This document shows positions 43,032 to 52,635 of a stretch of DNA of 53,526 nucleotides, piece by piece (within the stretch, counting starts at the first letter, position 1; each line of letters begins with the position of its first letter). The stretch covers positions 1 to 53,526 of the forward strand of contig CAAGIS010000142.1 in NCBI GenBank assembly GCA_900769985.1. Direction: 5' to 3'. The DNA comes from Spirochaetia bacterium (GTDB lineage Bacteria; Spirochaetota; Spirochaetia; Treponematales; Treponemataceae). The position numbers were made by a program, and so were the translations under genes. The notes under the pieces are model-generated. The model was given only the letters and a program-made list of their open reading frames with translations, was not told the origin of the DNA and did not search any database.

Positions 43032-44543
43032 ATGGAACTTACAAAAAGTACTCGCATAAAAATTACTGTTTTATATGGAGTCATAACAGGTCTTTCAAAC
43101 ATGATTGCCGCATTGATTCCGATTACATTTTCGACACCGGCGCTTCAAAGTTTTTATATGAACAGCTGGGTAGCATTTTTAGAAAAATACGAATCGGTCA
43201 CAAACTGGATTACTCTTGGAACTTTTGTAATTCCTTCAATACTTTGCTTTGTCTACGCACGAAGGAGAAAAAGCAAATATTTCTACAGCCGTTTTATTAA
43301 CCTTCCGATTGCATACTCATTCATCGGCATTACAGGATGGATTGCATATTTTCTGGCAGAAATTATAATCCTGCTTTCCATAAAGACTGCGTACAACATT
43401 AAAATTACACCGATTATACTTACATCTTCAATGTACATAATACTTGAAGCATTACTGAGTTTTACGATTTCATATTTTGTAATGGAAACCCTGCATCGCA
43501 AAAAATTTCTTCCACAATTTTTTCCCAACGGAAACCTTCACAAAATAAAAGGAACTATTACACCGTCGCTCAAATTTTTGTTTACGGTACTATATATTTC
43601 AACAGTTCTATTTCCGATATTTTATCTTTTGTCTGCAATAATGACTGCGGTTTTTAACAAATCAATCACAATCGACACAAATGCAATTCTCGTATTCTTC
43701 ATTATCTTAATTTTTGGAATACTTCTTTTCGTAATTTTTACAGATTACTTTAATTCTCCGCTCATAAAGCTGCAGAAAAATGCTGAACAAATCGCAAAAG
43801 GCAATTACAGCGAAAAAGTAAACATCGTGACAAACGATTCTTTTGGAGTTCTTGCAGATACATTCAACGAAATGACTGCTGTCCTCAATGAAAAAACAAG
43901 GCGGATTTTAAAAATTCAAAATTCAATAATTACCGGAATGGCAGCAATGGTAGAAAGCCGCGACAACAGTACAGGAGGTCACATTAAGAGGACAAGTGAA
44001 TGTGTCAAAATTTTCATCATCGAATTAAAAAATACCGATTGTTACAGAAACTTATCAGACTCATTCTGCCAGTCTGTGATTAAAGCTGCCCCAATGCACG
44101 ATCTCGGAAAAATCGCAGTTGACGATGCAATACTAAGAAAGCCCGGAAAATTTACTGACGAAGAATATGAACAGATGAAACAACATTCTGCAGAAGGCGC
44201 AAGAATAATTGAAAACGTTTTGTCAGAAGTCAATGACATCGAATTTAAAAAAATAGCAATGAACATTGCTCATTTTCATCATGAAAAATATAATGGTCAG
44301 GGCTACCCTAACGGATTGCGTGAAAAACAGATTCCACTCGAAGCAAGAATTATGGCGCTGGCTGACGTATTTGATGCACTCGTAAGCAAAAGATGTTACA
44401 AAGACACTTTCTCTTATGACAAGGCTTTTGCAATTATTGAAGACTCACTTGGAAGCCACTTTGACCCTAACTTAGGAAAAATCTTCATCTCTTGCAGGCA
44501 GAAACTTGAAAACCTGTACGACTCGCAATACAAACATATTTGA
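43032..44543 (+). CDS. Membrane HD-GYP phosphodiesterase with HAMP domain
   Basis: A 503-residue signalling protein. The N-terminal half has about six hydrophobic segments (about 10-235), then a HAMP linker (about 240-290, NSPLIKLQKNAEQIAKGNYSEKV) and an HD-GYP domain (about 300-490). The catalytic HDLGK is near residue 356 and the GYP-type motif reads GQGYP near 422, so hydrolysis of cyclic di-GMP is expected. It would lower c-di-GMP in response to a membrane signal and so affect motility. Start at 43032 chosen because the -10 box overlaps the earlier ATG. Confidence 0.88.
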   Translation: MELTKSTRIKITVLYGVITGLSNMIAALIPITFSTPALQSFYMNSWVAFLEKYESVTNWITLGTFVIPSILCFVYARRRKSKYFYSRFINLPIAYSFIGITGWIAYFLAEIIILLSIKTAYNIKITPIILTSSMYIILEALLSFTISYFVMETLHRKKFLPQFFPNGNLHKIKGTITPSLKFLFTVLYISTVLFPIFYLLSAIMTAVFNKSITIDTNAILVFFIILIFGILLFVIFTDYFNSPLIKLQKNAEQIAKGNYSEKVNIVTNDSFGVLADTFNEMTAVLNEKTRRILKIQNSIITGMAAMVESRDNSTGGHIKRTSECVKIFIIELKNTDCYRNLSDSFCQSVIKAAPMHDLGKIAVDDAILRKPGKFTDEEYEQMKQHSAEGARIIENVLSEVNDIEFKKIAMNIAHFHHEKYNGQGYPNGLREKQIPLEARIMALADVFDALVSKRCYKDTFSYDKAFAIIEDSLGSHFDPNLGKIFISCRQKLENLYDSQYKHI

Positions 44544-44544
44544 C

Positions 44545-44588
44545 AAAAAATGCACGAAAGCCAAATACCGACCTTTCGTGCATTTTTT
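44545..44588. terminator. Bidirectional terminator, HD-GYP gene and deaD
   Basis: AAAAAATGCACGAAAG (44545-44560) pairs with CTTTCGTGCATTTTTT (44573-44588), a 16-base perfect stem with T-runs on both strands between convergent genes. Confidence 0.9.
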
Positions 44589-44631
44589 ATGACTGATATT
44601 TCATGCCAGAGCTATTTACAAAACAGACAGT

Positions 44632-46506
44632 TTATTTTTTCTTTTTCTTATAAAGCCCTGCACTTCCTGTACGCTCTACGCTTACATGCGGATTCAGACG
44701 ACCGCGTTCTTTTGTATGCCTTGAACTGTAAGATTTTGAATCGCGGTCTTTTTTTCCGTCACGCCGTTCAAAACCTCGGTCTCTGCGGTCAGGACTTGCT
44801 GTCTTGGAATCAATGTGAACATGAACAAAATTTCTGTCTGACTTTGAAAGTTCAAGCACTTTTAGAGCTGCCTGCTTTGGCAAATTCAGCAATGTAAAAG
44901 TCGAAGCAACGTCAATTTTATCAACCTGATGATTCGGGATTTTTAAAATTGAACTGAAATACTCAGATATTTTTCTTGCATTATATCCGTCTTTTTTTCC
45001 AAACTGAACATACAACCTAACTTGATTTGGCTTTAACTTACCGCCACGGTCTCGCTCCCTGTCATCAGAAACAGGTTTTATTTTTTCATAGCGCGATTCG
45101 TCAACAGAGTTTCCATACATTACGGCAAGAACTTTTGCAAGTACTTCCGAAGGATTCTGGTCTTTTACAATGTCTTCTGCAAGTTCTGTAAAATAAGAAT
45201 CTGTTTCTTTTATGTTTTCAAGAGATTCTTTTAACGAATTAAAAAGCCGCTGTCGTTTTATTTGCAGGACAGCTTCAATTTCAGGAATTGTGCCTTCCTG
45301 CAAATCGCCTTTACTTGCCTTTGCAATTCCAGATTTTAAAAACCCTAGTTTCCGGCGTTCGTTAGGAGCAACAAAAGTAATTGCCATTCCTGTAGAACCT
45401 GCGCGACCAGTACGTCCGATACGATGAACATAAGTTGCAGAATCAAACGGCAGCGAATAGTTTACTACATGACTTAATCCTGTAATATCAATTCCGCGCG
45501 CTGCAACATCTGTCGCAACAAGGATTCTTGTTTTTTTAGAACGGAACCGAGCAAGAACTTTTTCGCGCTGGCCCTGAGGAATGTCGCCGTGCAAGGCAGC
45601 AGCTTCGTAGCCTTTTTCATCGAGCAACTTTGAAACTGTATCTGCATCATTTTTTGTCTGCGTAAAAACAAGTCCGTAAAAATCAGGACTCATATCAATA
45701 AGGCGGACTAAAGCTTCAATTTTATCACCTTCACGAACCATCCAATATTTTTGTTCAATAAGGAGCGGTTCTTCTAGAATTCCTTCTTCCTCTACAATTT
45801 CGTACTCACCCATAAACTTCTGGGCAATTTTCAAAATCGGTGCAGGCATTGTTGCACTAAAAAGCAGGACACGGCTTTCTGGATTTGATTTATTAAAAAT
45901 ATCTTCAATATCTTCAATAAATCCCATATCAAGCATTTCATCACCCTCATCGAGGATAAAATACTTAATTTTAGATAAATCGAGAATTCCGCGTTCAATT
46001 AAATCCCTTACACGCCCAGGTGTTCCTGTAACGATATCAGTTCCGCGCCGTATTTCCCTAATCTGTTCGCCCATACTTGCACCGCCGTAAACGACACAAG
46101 TGTGGGGAATCTTACCTTCTGTAAAAGACTGCATTTCCTTTGCAGTCTGCACTGCAAGCTCACGCGTCGGTTCAAGAATTAATGCCTGAACATAATCTTT
46201 TTTTTCTCTCAAAGACTGAACAAGCGGCAGCCCGAAAGCCGCAGTTTTTCCAGTTCCCGTACGTGCGCGGGCAATAACATTAGATTCACCATTTAATAAT
46301 CTGGGAATTGCAAGCACTTGAATAGGAGAAGGAACTTTAAATCCTTTTTTTTCAATTGCTTTTAAAGTAATTTCGTCTAAGCCCAAATCTTCAAATGTAA
46401 TTACATCAGAAGTTTCCTGTTCTTCAAAATTCTGTTCTTCTTGATTTTCTAAAACATCAAAATTGTCTTGATTGTCAAGGGAGGTTTGATTAAGTATTTC
46501 GTTCAT
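44632..46506 (-). CDS. deaD: DEAD-box RNA helicase with DbpA-type RNA-binding domain
   Basis: A 624-residue ATP-dependent RNA helicase of the DeaD/CsdA type. Motif I ARTGTGKT is at 81-88, PTRELA near 113, GG and TPGR follow, motif II at 186-189 reads DEGD in place of DEAD, SAT is at 217-219, and HRIGRTGRAG forms motif VI. A DbpA-like RNA-binding domain lies at about 490-560 (VRLYVQFGKKDGYNARKI), then a basic Arg/Asp/Lys-rich tail. The acidic leader (about 10-35) is unusual. It likely remodels rRNA or mRNA. The start at 46506 is chosen from promoter position and because the upstream 12 codons have no support. Confidence 0.9.
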   Translation of the reverse strand: MNEILNQTSLDNQDNFDVLENQEEQNFEEQETSDVITFEDLGLDEITLKAIEKKGFKVPSPIQVLAIPRLLNGESNVIARARTGTGKTAAFGLPLVQSLREKKDYVQALILEPTRELAVQTAKEMQSFTEGKIPHTCVVYGGASMGEQIREIRRGTDIVTGTPGRVRDLIERGILDLSKIKYFILDEGDEMLDMGFIEDIEDIFNKSNPESRVLLFSATMPAPILKIAQKFMGEYEIVEEEGILEEPLLIEQKYWMVREGDKIEALVRLIDMSPDFYGLVFTQTKNDADTVSKLLDEKGYEAAALHGDIPQGQREKVLARFRSKKTRILVATDVAARGIDITGLSHVVNYSLPFDSATYVHRIGRTGRAGSTGMAITFVAPNERRKLGFLKSGIAKASKGDLQEGTIPEIEAVLQIKRQRLFNSLKESLENIKETDSYFTELAEDIVKDQNPSEVLAKVLAVMYGNSVDESRYEKIKPVSDDRERDRGGKLKPNQVRLYVQFGKKDGYNARKISEYFSSILKIPNHQVDKIDVASTFTLLNLPKQAALKVLELSKSDRNFVHVHIDSKTASPDRRDRGFERRDGKKDRDSKSYSSRHTKERGRLNPHVSVERTGSAGLYKKKKK

Positions 46507-46518
46507 AAATATTCTAGA

Positions 46519-46570
46519 ATAATAAATTAAAAATACAATCATTGCAAGAGCTTAATTTTTTTGATATAAT
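46519..46570. promoter_or_regulatory. Divergent deaD/carD promoters sharing one -35 hexamer
   Basis: The palindrome TTGCAA (46542-46547) reads the same on both strands. On the plus strand it is 17 bases from TATAAT (46565-46570), 7 bases before carD. On the minus strand it is 17 bases from TATTAT (46519-46524), 12 bases before deaD. Only one polymerase could use the hexamer at a time. Confidence 0.65.
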
Positions 46571-46577
46571 AATGATT

Positions 46578-47270
46578 ATGGCTAAATCGAAAGTTAAGAC
46601 TGAATTTAAAGTCAATCAGCAAATTGTTTACCCTAGCCAGGGTGTTGGAAAGATTACAGAAATCTTTGAAAAAGAGTTCAACGATGAACTTGTCGCTTAT
46701 TACAAGATTTACCTTGAAGTGTCAGACATGATTGTCATGGTTCCTGTAAACAATGCAAAGGAACTCGGTATCAGGTCAATCGTAGAAGCAGCAGAAGCAA
46801 AAAAAGCTCTGAACATGCTTTCAGAAGATTTTGAACCTATTACTTCAGACTGGAAACTCCGCTATCAGATGAATCTTGAACTTCTCAAAAAAGGAACTAT
46901 TGCAGACATTGCTCAAATTGTCAGGTGCCTTTATAACAGAAGCAAAGTAAAAGAGCTTCCTATTCAGGAAAGAAAATTATACGACTCTGCAAAAAAACTG
47001 CTCGAAGATGAAATAAGTTTTGCACTTGGTAAAACTCCAAAAGAAATCGAATCTTTAATTCACGAAAAGCTGGAACCGCTCGGTTCAACTCCAAAAATCA
47101 AACATATCATTGCTCAGGACGATGACGATGATGATGAATTTGACATGGACGATGAAGAAGACGACAAAAAACGCCGTGCTGATGATGACGACGATGATGA
47201 CGAATCAGATGACGATACAGATTCTCTTGATGATTCAGACGACGATTTTGATGACGACTACGATGAATAA
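46578..47270 (+). CDS. carD: CarD/CdnL-family RNA polymerase-binding regulator
   Basis: A 230-residue homologue of CarD/CdnL, which binds the RNA polymerase beta subunit and stabilises open promoter complexes. The N-terminal RNAP-interacting domain shows FKVNQQIVYPSQGVGKITEI, the helical C-terminal domain runs from about 75 to 165 (including WKLRYQMNLELL and RKLYDSAKKLLEDEI). It ends with a very acidic tail (about 185-230) of Asp-Glu repeats, absent from the usual 160-residue CarD. The ATG at 46578 fits both the family start and the -10 position; an earlier ATG at 46542 lies inside the -35. Confidence 0.9.
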   Translation: MAKSKVKTEFKVNQQIVYPSQGVGKITEIFEKEFNDELVAYYKIYLEVSDMIVMVPVNNAKELGIRSIVEAAEAKKALNMLSEDFEPITSDWKLRYQMNLELLKKGTIADIAQIVRCLYNRSKVKELPIQERKLYDSAKKLLEDEISFALGKTPKEIESLIHEKLEPLGSTPKIKHIIAQDDDDDDEFDMDDEEDDKKRRADDDDDDDESDDDTDSLDDSDDDFDDDYDE

Positions 47271-47303
47271 CAGCAGATACGATAACCGCAGACAAAAATA
47301 AAA

Positions 47304-48503
47304 ATGGATAAAACAAAAGTTGCATTAATTATTGTCGCAGCAGGTTCATCTGTAAGAATGGGCGGAACAACAAAGAAAGAATATCTTCCGCTAAACAACG
47401 GAACAGTACTTTCTGAAACCGCCCATTCATTTTTGTCTGCCGTAAAATTTATAAGTATCAATGTTGTAATTCCCAAAGGCGACAGACAAAAAGCATCATG
47501 TGCTTTTTATGCAGATCCAGAAATAAAAGATTTATTACAAAACCAGAATACTGCTGAGATTAATTTTATTGAAGGCGGTACAACACGCCAGAAATCTGTT
47601 TACAATGCTCTTCTTTTTCTTGAAAACTCTACCAAAGAAAAACCTGATTATGTTCTGATTCACGACGGCGCGCGTCCTTTTGTATCACGTCAGTTGATTT
47701 TAAATGCCGTTTCGTATACACAAAAATATGAAGCGTGCGTTCCGGGCATAACACCGACTGATACTCAAAAAGAAATTGACGGCGATAATTTTATAACAAA
47801 ACATTTAATCAGAAAAAATCTTTGCGCAGTTCAGACGCCGCAGGGATTTTTATTTGATTCAATTTTAGCCGCCCATAAAAAAGCAGACTCAGACTCAATA
47901 GAATACACAGATGATTCTGAAATTTATGACAGATATTCAGGCAAAAAAACTTTTGTCTTTACTGGCGAGATTGGAAATAAAAAAATAACTTATAAAGAAG
48001 ACATGAGAGAAAACAACAGGAATAAAATGATACGGACAGGCATCGGCTACGACAAACATCTTCTTGTAGAAAACAGAAAACTGATTATCGGCGGAGTTGA
48101 ACTTCCGTCTGACAAAGGAGAATACGGGCACTCTGATGCAGATGCAACGTTACACGCAATTGCAGATGCACTTTTAGGAGCAAGCCACGCAGGTGATATA
48201 GGAAGCTACTTTCCTGACACAGACGCTCAATATAAAGATGCCGACTCAAAAAAACTGCTTTCGATTGTATGGAATGACGTAAAAAAACAAGGCTGGTCTT
48301 TAGAAAACCTTGATGCAGTCATTATGCTGGAACATCCTAAAATGCTTCCATACAGAAATCAGATAATTGCATCGATTGCAAAAATACTGGAAGTGCCGGA
48401 AGACAAAATTTTTATAAAAGCAAAAACTGGAGAAAAGACTGGAGATGTAGGAACAGGAAAATGTATCGAAGTTTTTGCAACTTGTCTGCTGAGTAAACAG
48501 TAA
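47304..48503 (+). CDS. ispDF: Bifunctional IspD-IspF isoprenoid enzyme
   Basis: A 399-residue fusion of two MEP-pathway enzymes. Residues 1-230 are the IspD cytidylyltransferase (IIVAAGSSVRMGG, KKEYLPL, HDGARPFV, QTPQGF). Residues about 240-399 are the IspF 2,4-cyclodiphosphate synthase, with GIGYDKHLL and GHSDADATLHAIADALLG as metal site and KTGEKTG near the end. The fused pair makes precursors for undecaprenol and quinones. No Shine-Dalgarno site is visible; it begins 33 bases after carD and is probably cotranscribed with it. Confidence 0.94.
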   Translation: MDKTKVALIIVAAGSSVRMGGTTKKEYLPLNNGTVLSETAHSFLSAVKFISINVVIPKGDRQKASCAFYADPEIKDLLQNQNTAEINFIEGGTTRQKSVYNALLFLENSTKEKPDYVLIHDGARPFVSRQLILNAVSYTQKYEACVPGITPTDTQKEIDGDNFITKHLIRKNLCAVQTPQGFLFDSILAAHKKADSDSIEYTDDSEIYDRYSGKKTFVFTGEIGNKKITYKEDMRENNRNKMIRTGIGYDKHLLVENRKLIIGGVELPSDKGEYGHSDADATLHAIADALLGASHAGDIGSYFPDTDAQYKDADSKKLLSIVWNDVKKQGWSLENLDAVIMLEHPKMLPYRNQIIASIAKILEVPEDKIFIKAKTGEKTGDVGTGKCIEVFATCLLSKQ

Positions 48504-48542
48504 ACCAATTTACCCGGCAGATTTCTTTACAACAGTTACTGC

Positions 48543-51500
48543 TTACTCCGGAAGTTCAAGTACAAGTTCAACTTCACCAAGTGTAATGTTAAGGCTGTTT
48601 GCAATTTCCTGATTAGTCCAGCCCTGTTGTTTTAACGTACGGATATTATCCCTTATCTGCGGAGAAGTACTGCGAGTTGAACTTCGGGTTCTGGCAGAAG
48701 TCTTTTTTGTATCTGCTTCGGCAATAGTCTTTAATGCCGCAAACTTAGAATCAATTGACTTTGACATATCTGCAATTCTTGCTTCTGTACGTGCAATACC
48801 TTCCCTGTCATTCTGAATTTTTTCAATTCTGCTTTCCGTATCCTGAATCACCTCATTCAATGAATCAAGTTTTTCTACAGCAACATCAAGATGTTTTGTA
48901 TTCTTCATCAGAATATCTACATTTGACTGAACATCTTTAATTTCTGCAGGCAAAATCTGAACCTGTTTATTGCAGTTTGAAAGCCGCTGTTCAAGTTCCT
49001 TTAACTGTTCAAACGATTTGTCTACATCTACAGAAATCCTGTCAATAACTTCACTCTTTTTATCAAGCCGTTCATATGTTATTGAAATACTTGCCAGAGC
49101 TTCTTTAAAATCCCTTATGCGAACTTCCATCGTCTGCAAATCGTCATTCGTTGCCTGAAGTTCACGGATTTTGTCGTCCATAGTACCCGACATTACAATC
49201 AACTTGTTAAAACTTTTTTCAAGAGAATCAATCTGTTTTCTAGCAGCATTGAATTTTTCAAGGCGAACTTCGGCTTCATTATTCATACTGCACAAAGCAT
49301 CAAACTGATTCTGAAAAGCCTCTGCTGCAACCTTTATTCCGTCTAGGCGTTCAAAACTCTGCGACAAAGAATCGATTTCTTCTTTAAGCTGGCGGCGCAT
49401 AGTGTCTGCCTTTTCAAAAACAGACATTTGGGATGCAACTTCCTTTATTTCTTTCTTTAAATCAGAAAGGCGGTCTGCAAGGTCATTCTGGTCATTCTGA
49501 ATTTTCAAAACCATATCTGAATGACGCACACGGTTATCATTTTCTGCTTTTGTAATCTGCTCAATCAAAGATTTAATTTTCTTTTCAGAATTTTCGTTCT
49601 GGACTTTTATGCGCTCTTCTGTCGTATCAAGCATTTTGTCATACATCGTGCCGAGCTGGGCAATAATTTCATCTGATTTCTGCCTATACTCTTCGAGAGA
49701 TGTCTGGGTTCTGTCATCGAGATTGTCTATCGAAAGCTGAATGTCACTCTGACGGCTTTCTGTATCTTTTCGGTATTGGTCGACAATCGCATCAAGTTCA
49801 TTCTTAACCTCAAGCGCTTTGTCATCAGCGGCAGAACGTACAGTTTCAAGTTTTTCGTTATAAAAATTCCGTGAATCATCAAACTGGCTGTCAAGTTTCT
49901 GCTTCCATTCTTTAAAATCTTCTATTGCAGAATCAATCGAAGATTTTTCAATATCATACTTTCCAGAAATTTCACTGCTGAACCTGTCAAGTTGTTCAAG
50001 AAGTTCATTCTGTTTGGCTTCAAGCACTTCCTGGATTTTTAAAGAATGTTTTTCTGTTTCGAGTTTCAGAGTTTCTTCAGAAGTATTAACAGCAGTGTCG
50101 AGTTCAACTTTATACTGATCTACAAAATCGCGGACAGCTTTCTGCATCTGGTCGATTTGAGAAGAAATGTCATTATTTGAATTTTTAACTTCATCAGATA
50201 TTTCATTGATTTTTGCAAACGCATCAGAACGGAGGACATCTATGCGGCTTTTCAAATTTTCACTGTAATCTTCTTCAAGCTTCTCACGGTCAGTCTGATA
50301 GCCGGTCATAAAAGCAGAAACTCTAGAATCAATATTTTCTTTCCATGAAACCAAGTCTTCCTGAATTTTGTCTTCGCGAACTTTCAAATCTGAAGTAAAT
50401 TCATTTTCAAAATCTGTCAGGCGGCTTGAAACATTATCTGCCGTAGACTGCCGGAGTTCTTCCATGTGGGATTCAAGTTCTGCAATCTGTTTTGCAAGGT
50501 TATCAGACTGAATTTTTGTTGCCTGAGTAAAGTTTTTGAAATCGGCAAGTACGTGGTTCTGAGTTTCGTCCATAGATTTACGCAGAACTTTTTCAAGGTT
50601 ATCAATGTCAGTTCCGCTTGTTTCAATACGCTGCAACCTGTACTGCATGTCTTTCTTATACTGTTCAAGCTGCTTATCAAGCTGAATAAGGTTTTCTGTC
50701 TGTTTTGCTTCGTAAACTGCAGCCGCTTTTTTTACAGCTTCTTCAAGGCGCCTGTTGACATCATTAATTTGAGAAGCAGTATCTTTTTCAAACTTAGAAA
50801 TTGCAGCCTTAACTTCCGCTTTATGAACATCTATTTCTTTGTTTGATTCTTTTGCCTGTTCGACAGCTTCCTGACAGCTTGACTTTAATTCAGTAATTGC
50901 AGCCTTTGCTTCTTTTGCAGAATTAACTGTCTGAGCTTTCAAATCTGCAAGATTCTGTTTTATCGTGTCCTGCATGCCCTTTATTTTTTCTTCTACATTA
51001 GATTTAAAACTTTCAATGTGAGATTTTGCTGTTGCCGAATATTTTTCATAAGCAGTTTTTTCTTTTTCATCAGCAGACTGAATTGCATCATCAAAGAGAA
51101 CTTCATAGCGCTGCTGAACTTTTTCAATTTTATCCTGCAAGTCAGCAAAAGTTTTTTCCATACTGTTTTTGTAGTCTTCTGCGCGTTTTTCAGATTTTTC
51201 GCTGAGCAAAGTAAATGCACTGTCTTCAAGATTTTCAACTTTTTTTGCAGCGCTGGAATAAATTCCTGCAACATCACTGTTAAGTTTGTTTACAAGTTCT
51301 TCATAATCCTTTACTGCCTGCTTTGTTGAATTTTCAATTTCCAAAGAACGTTCTGAATATTTTTTCAGCAAATCAATTCCGACAGATTTTAACTGCTCTG
51401 CATTATATTTTTTAAACTCCTGAGAAACAGCAGGAATCTGCCCCTGAAGCCTTTCAAGTTCACGCCGGCTTTCGTCAATCTTGTCGCCTACTTTGCCGAC

Positions 51501-51905
51501 ATAATTTGACTCCTGCTTGATTCGCTCAAGATTTTCTTCAACGGCATCAGTCATTTCTGACAAAGAAGAAATTTTTTCTCCATAGGCATTAATTTTAGCT
51601 TCAATAGAATGAACTGCATCCGTATCTTTTTGAAGCGAAACAATCATTTCTTTAAAAGCGCCTATCTGTTTATCAAGCCTGTTTACAGCTGCAACAGCCT
51701 GCTGCTGCTGACCGTCAAGTTCCGCAGAATGCAGTTTAAGCTGTTTTACTTTTTCTGCAAAATAAGTTTCAAATTCACTCTGCCGCCTGTCAGCATAGCG
51801 TCTAACTTTTTCCATTGAATTATTGTCTTTGCCCATCATTTTAAAAATGATGCAGAAAACTGCAGATAAAGTTGCAGATATAAGAATTGTTGCTAATATA
51901 CTCAC
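48543..51905 (-). CDS. SpiroCoCo-type giant coiled-coil membrane protein
   Basis: A 1120-residue protein starting with GTG (ribosome site GGGTGGG). An N-terminal hydrophobic helix (residues 2-22, ILATILISATLSAVFCIIF) anchors it. About residues 30-1060 are almost continuous coiled coil rich in Glu, Lys, Asp and Gln. The C-terminus (about 1085-1120, DNIRTLKQQGWTNQEIANSLN) resembles a helix-turn-helix, unusual for such a protein. It matches the spirochaete-specific SpiroCoCo description. A structural role in the cell cylinder is plausible but unproven. It is 31 bases after the HAD gene. Confidence 0.82.
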   Translation of the reverse strand: MSILATILISATLSAVFCIIFKMMGKDNNSMEKVRRYADRRQSEFETYFAEKVKQLKLHSAELDGQQQQAVAAVNRLDKQIGAFKEMIVSLQKDTDAVHSIEAKINAYGEKISSLSEMTDAVEENLERIKQESNYVGKVGDKIDESRRELERLQGQIPAVSQEFKKYNAEQLKSVGIDLLKKYSERSLEIENSTKQAVKDYEELVNKLNSDVAGIYSSAAKKVENLEDSAFTLLSEKSEKRAEDYKNSMEKTFADLQDKIEKVQQRYEVLFDDAIQSADEKEKTAYEKYSATAKSHIESFKSNVEEKIKGMQDTIKQNLADLKAQTVNSAKEAKAAITELKSSCQEAVEQAKESNKEIDVHKAEVKAAISKFEKDTASQINDVNRRLEEAVKKAAAVYEAKQTENLIQLDKQLEQYKKDMQYRLQRIETSGTDIDNLEKVLRKSMDETQNHVLADFKNFTQATKIQSDNLAKQIAELESHMEELRQSTADNVSSRLTDFENEFTSDLKVREDKIQEDLVSWKENIDSRVSAFMTGYQTDREKLEEDYSENLKSRIDVLRSDAFAKINEISDEVKNSNNDISSQIDQMQKAVRDFVDQYKVELDTAVNTSEETLKLETEKHSLKIQEVLEAKQNELLEQLDRFSSEISGKYDIEKSSIDSAIEDFKEWKQKLDSQFDDSRNFYNEKLETVRSAADDKALEVKNELDAIVDQYRKDTESRQSDIQLSIDNLDDRTQTSLEEYRQKSDEIIAQLGTMYDKMLDTTEERIKVQNENSEKKIKSLIEQITKAENDNRVRHSDMVLKIQNDQNDLADRLSDLKKEIKEVASQMSVFEKADTMRRQLKEEIDSLSQSFERLDGIKVAAEAFQNQFDALCSMNNEAEVRLEKFNAARKQIDSLEKSFNKLIVMSGTMDDKIRELQATNDDLQTMEVRIRDFKEALASISITYERLDKKSEVIDRISVDVDKSFEQLKELEQRLSNCNKQVQILPAEIKDVQSNVDILMKNTKHLDVAVEKLDSLNEVIQDTESRIEKIQNDREGIARTEARIADMSKSIDSKFAALKTIAEADTKKTSARTRSSTRSTSPQIRDNIRTLKQQGWTNQEIANSLNITLGEVELVLELPE

Positions 51906-51936
51906 TTTTTCCCACCCAAAAAGTTTCTATAATAAT

Positions 51937-52608
51937 TTATTTTAACACAATCTTCATAAATTGGCGATAGTTTTTAAAAGATATATCAGCCTGCTTTAGC
52001 GGAAGATTCAGTATTTTTCTCCATAACGGTAAAAGATATGCAGTTTTCATTCCTGCAGCCTTTGCACCATCTATGTCATATTTTTTGTTGTTTCCGACAT
52101 ACAGAATATTTTTCATCGGAACGCCAAGTTCTTTAGCCATAACTCCAAAAGTATACTTTGAAGGCTTTAGCGCGCCTATTTTTTCTGCGCCAAAAACACC
52201 GTCACAATAAGGAAGAAGTCCCCATAAATCGCCTTTTTGTTCCGGCGGAAAATCAGAAAGGATTGCAATTTTATATCCGGCTTCCTTTAATTTTTGAAAA
52301 GTTTCAGAAACATTTTTAAAAGGCTTTACGTTTTTAAAATATTTCGGGAATACGTCATAAATAACAGAATTAAGCATTTTTTCTGCTTCAGGGGTCGTGC
52401 ATTTCATTCTTTCTGACAACAGGATAGCCTGATACCTGTATAAATCAGGAAGCGGAGCACATCGGCGCAAAGCCTTGCGTACTCTTCCAAAGTGATAGAA
52501 CACTACGACATTTTTCCAAAAATGAAAAAAGATTTTTGCAAAAAATCTCTCCTGCGGATAAAGAGTACCATCAATATCAAAGGCAATTACTTTTACGTCA
52601 TTTAACAT
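51937..52608 (-). CDS. HAD-superfamily hydrolase
   Basis: A 223-residue haloacid dehalogenase-like phosphatase. Motif I FDIDGTLY supplies the nucleophile (about D15) and the acid/base D17; motif II is in ILSDFPP; motif III lysine in ALKPSKYTF; motif IV is YVGNNKKYDIDGAKAAGM, with GNN where GDN is usual. The cap insertion lies between motifs I and II. The substrate is unknown. A -10 box TATAAT (52617-52622) ends 8 bases before the ATG, again suggesting a leaderless start. Confidence 0.85.
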   Translation of the reverse strand: MLNDVKVIAFDIDGTLYPQERFFAKIFFHFWKNVVVFYHFGRVRKALRRCAPLPDLYRYQAILLSERMKCTTPEAEKMLNSVIYDVFPKYFKNVKPFKNVSETFQKLKEAGYKIAILSDFPPEQKGDLWGLLPYCDGVFGAEKIGALKPSKYTFGVMAKELGVPMKNILYVGNNKKYDIDGAKAAGMKTAYLLPLWRKILNLPLKQADISFKNYRQFMKIVLK

Positions 52609-52635
52609 CTTAATTTATTATACACCATTTTAGCA

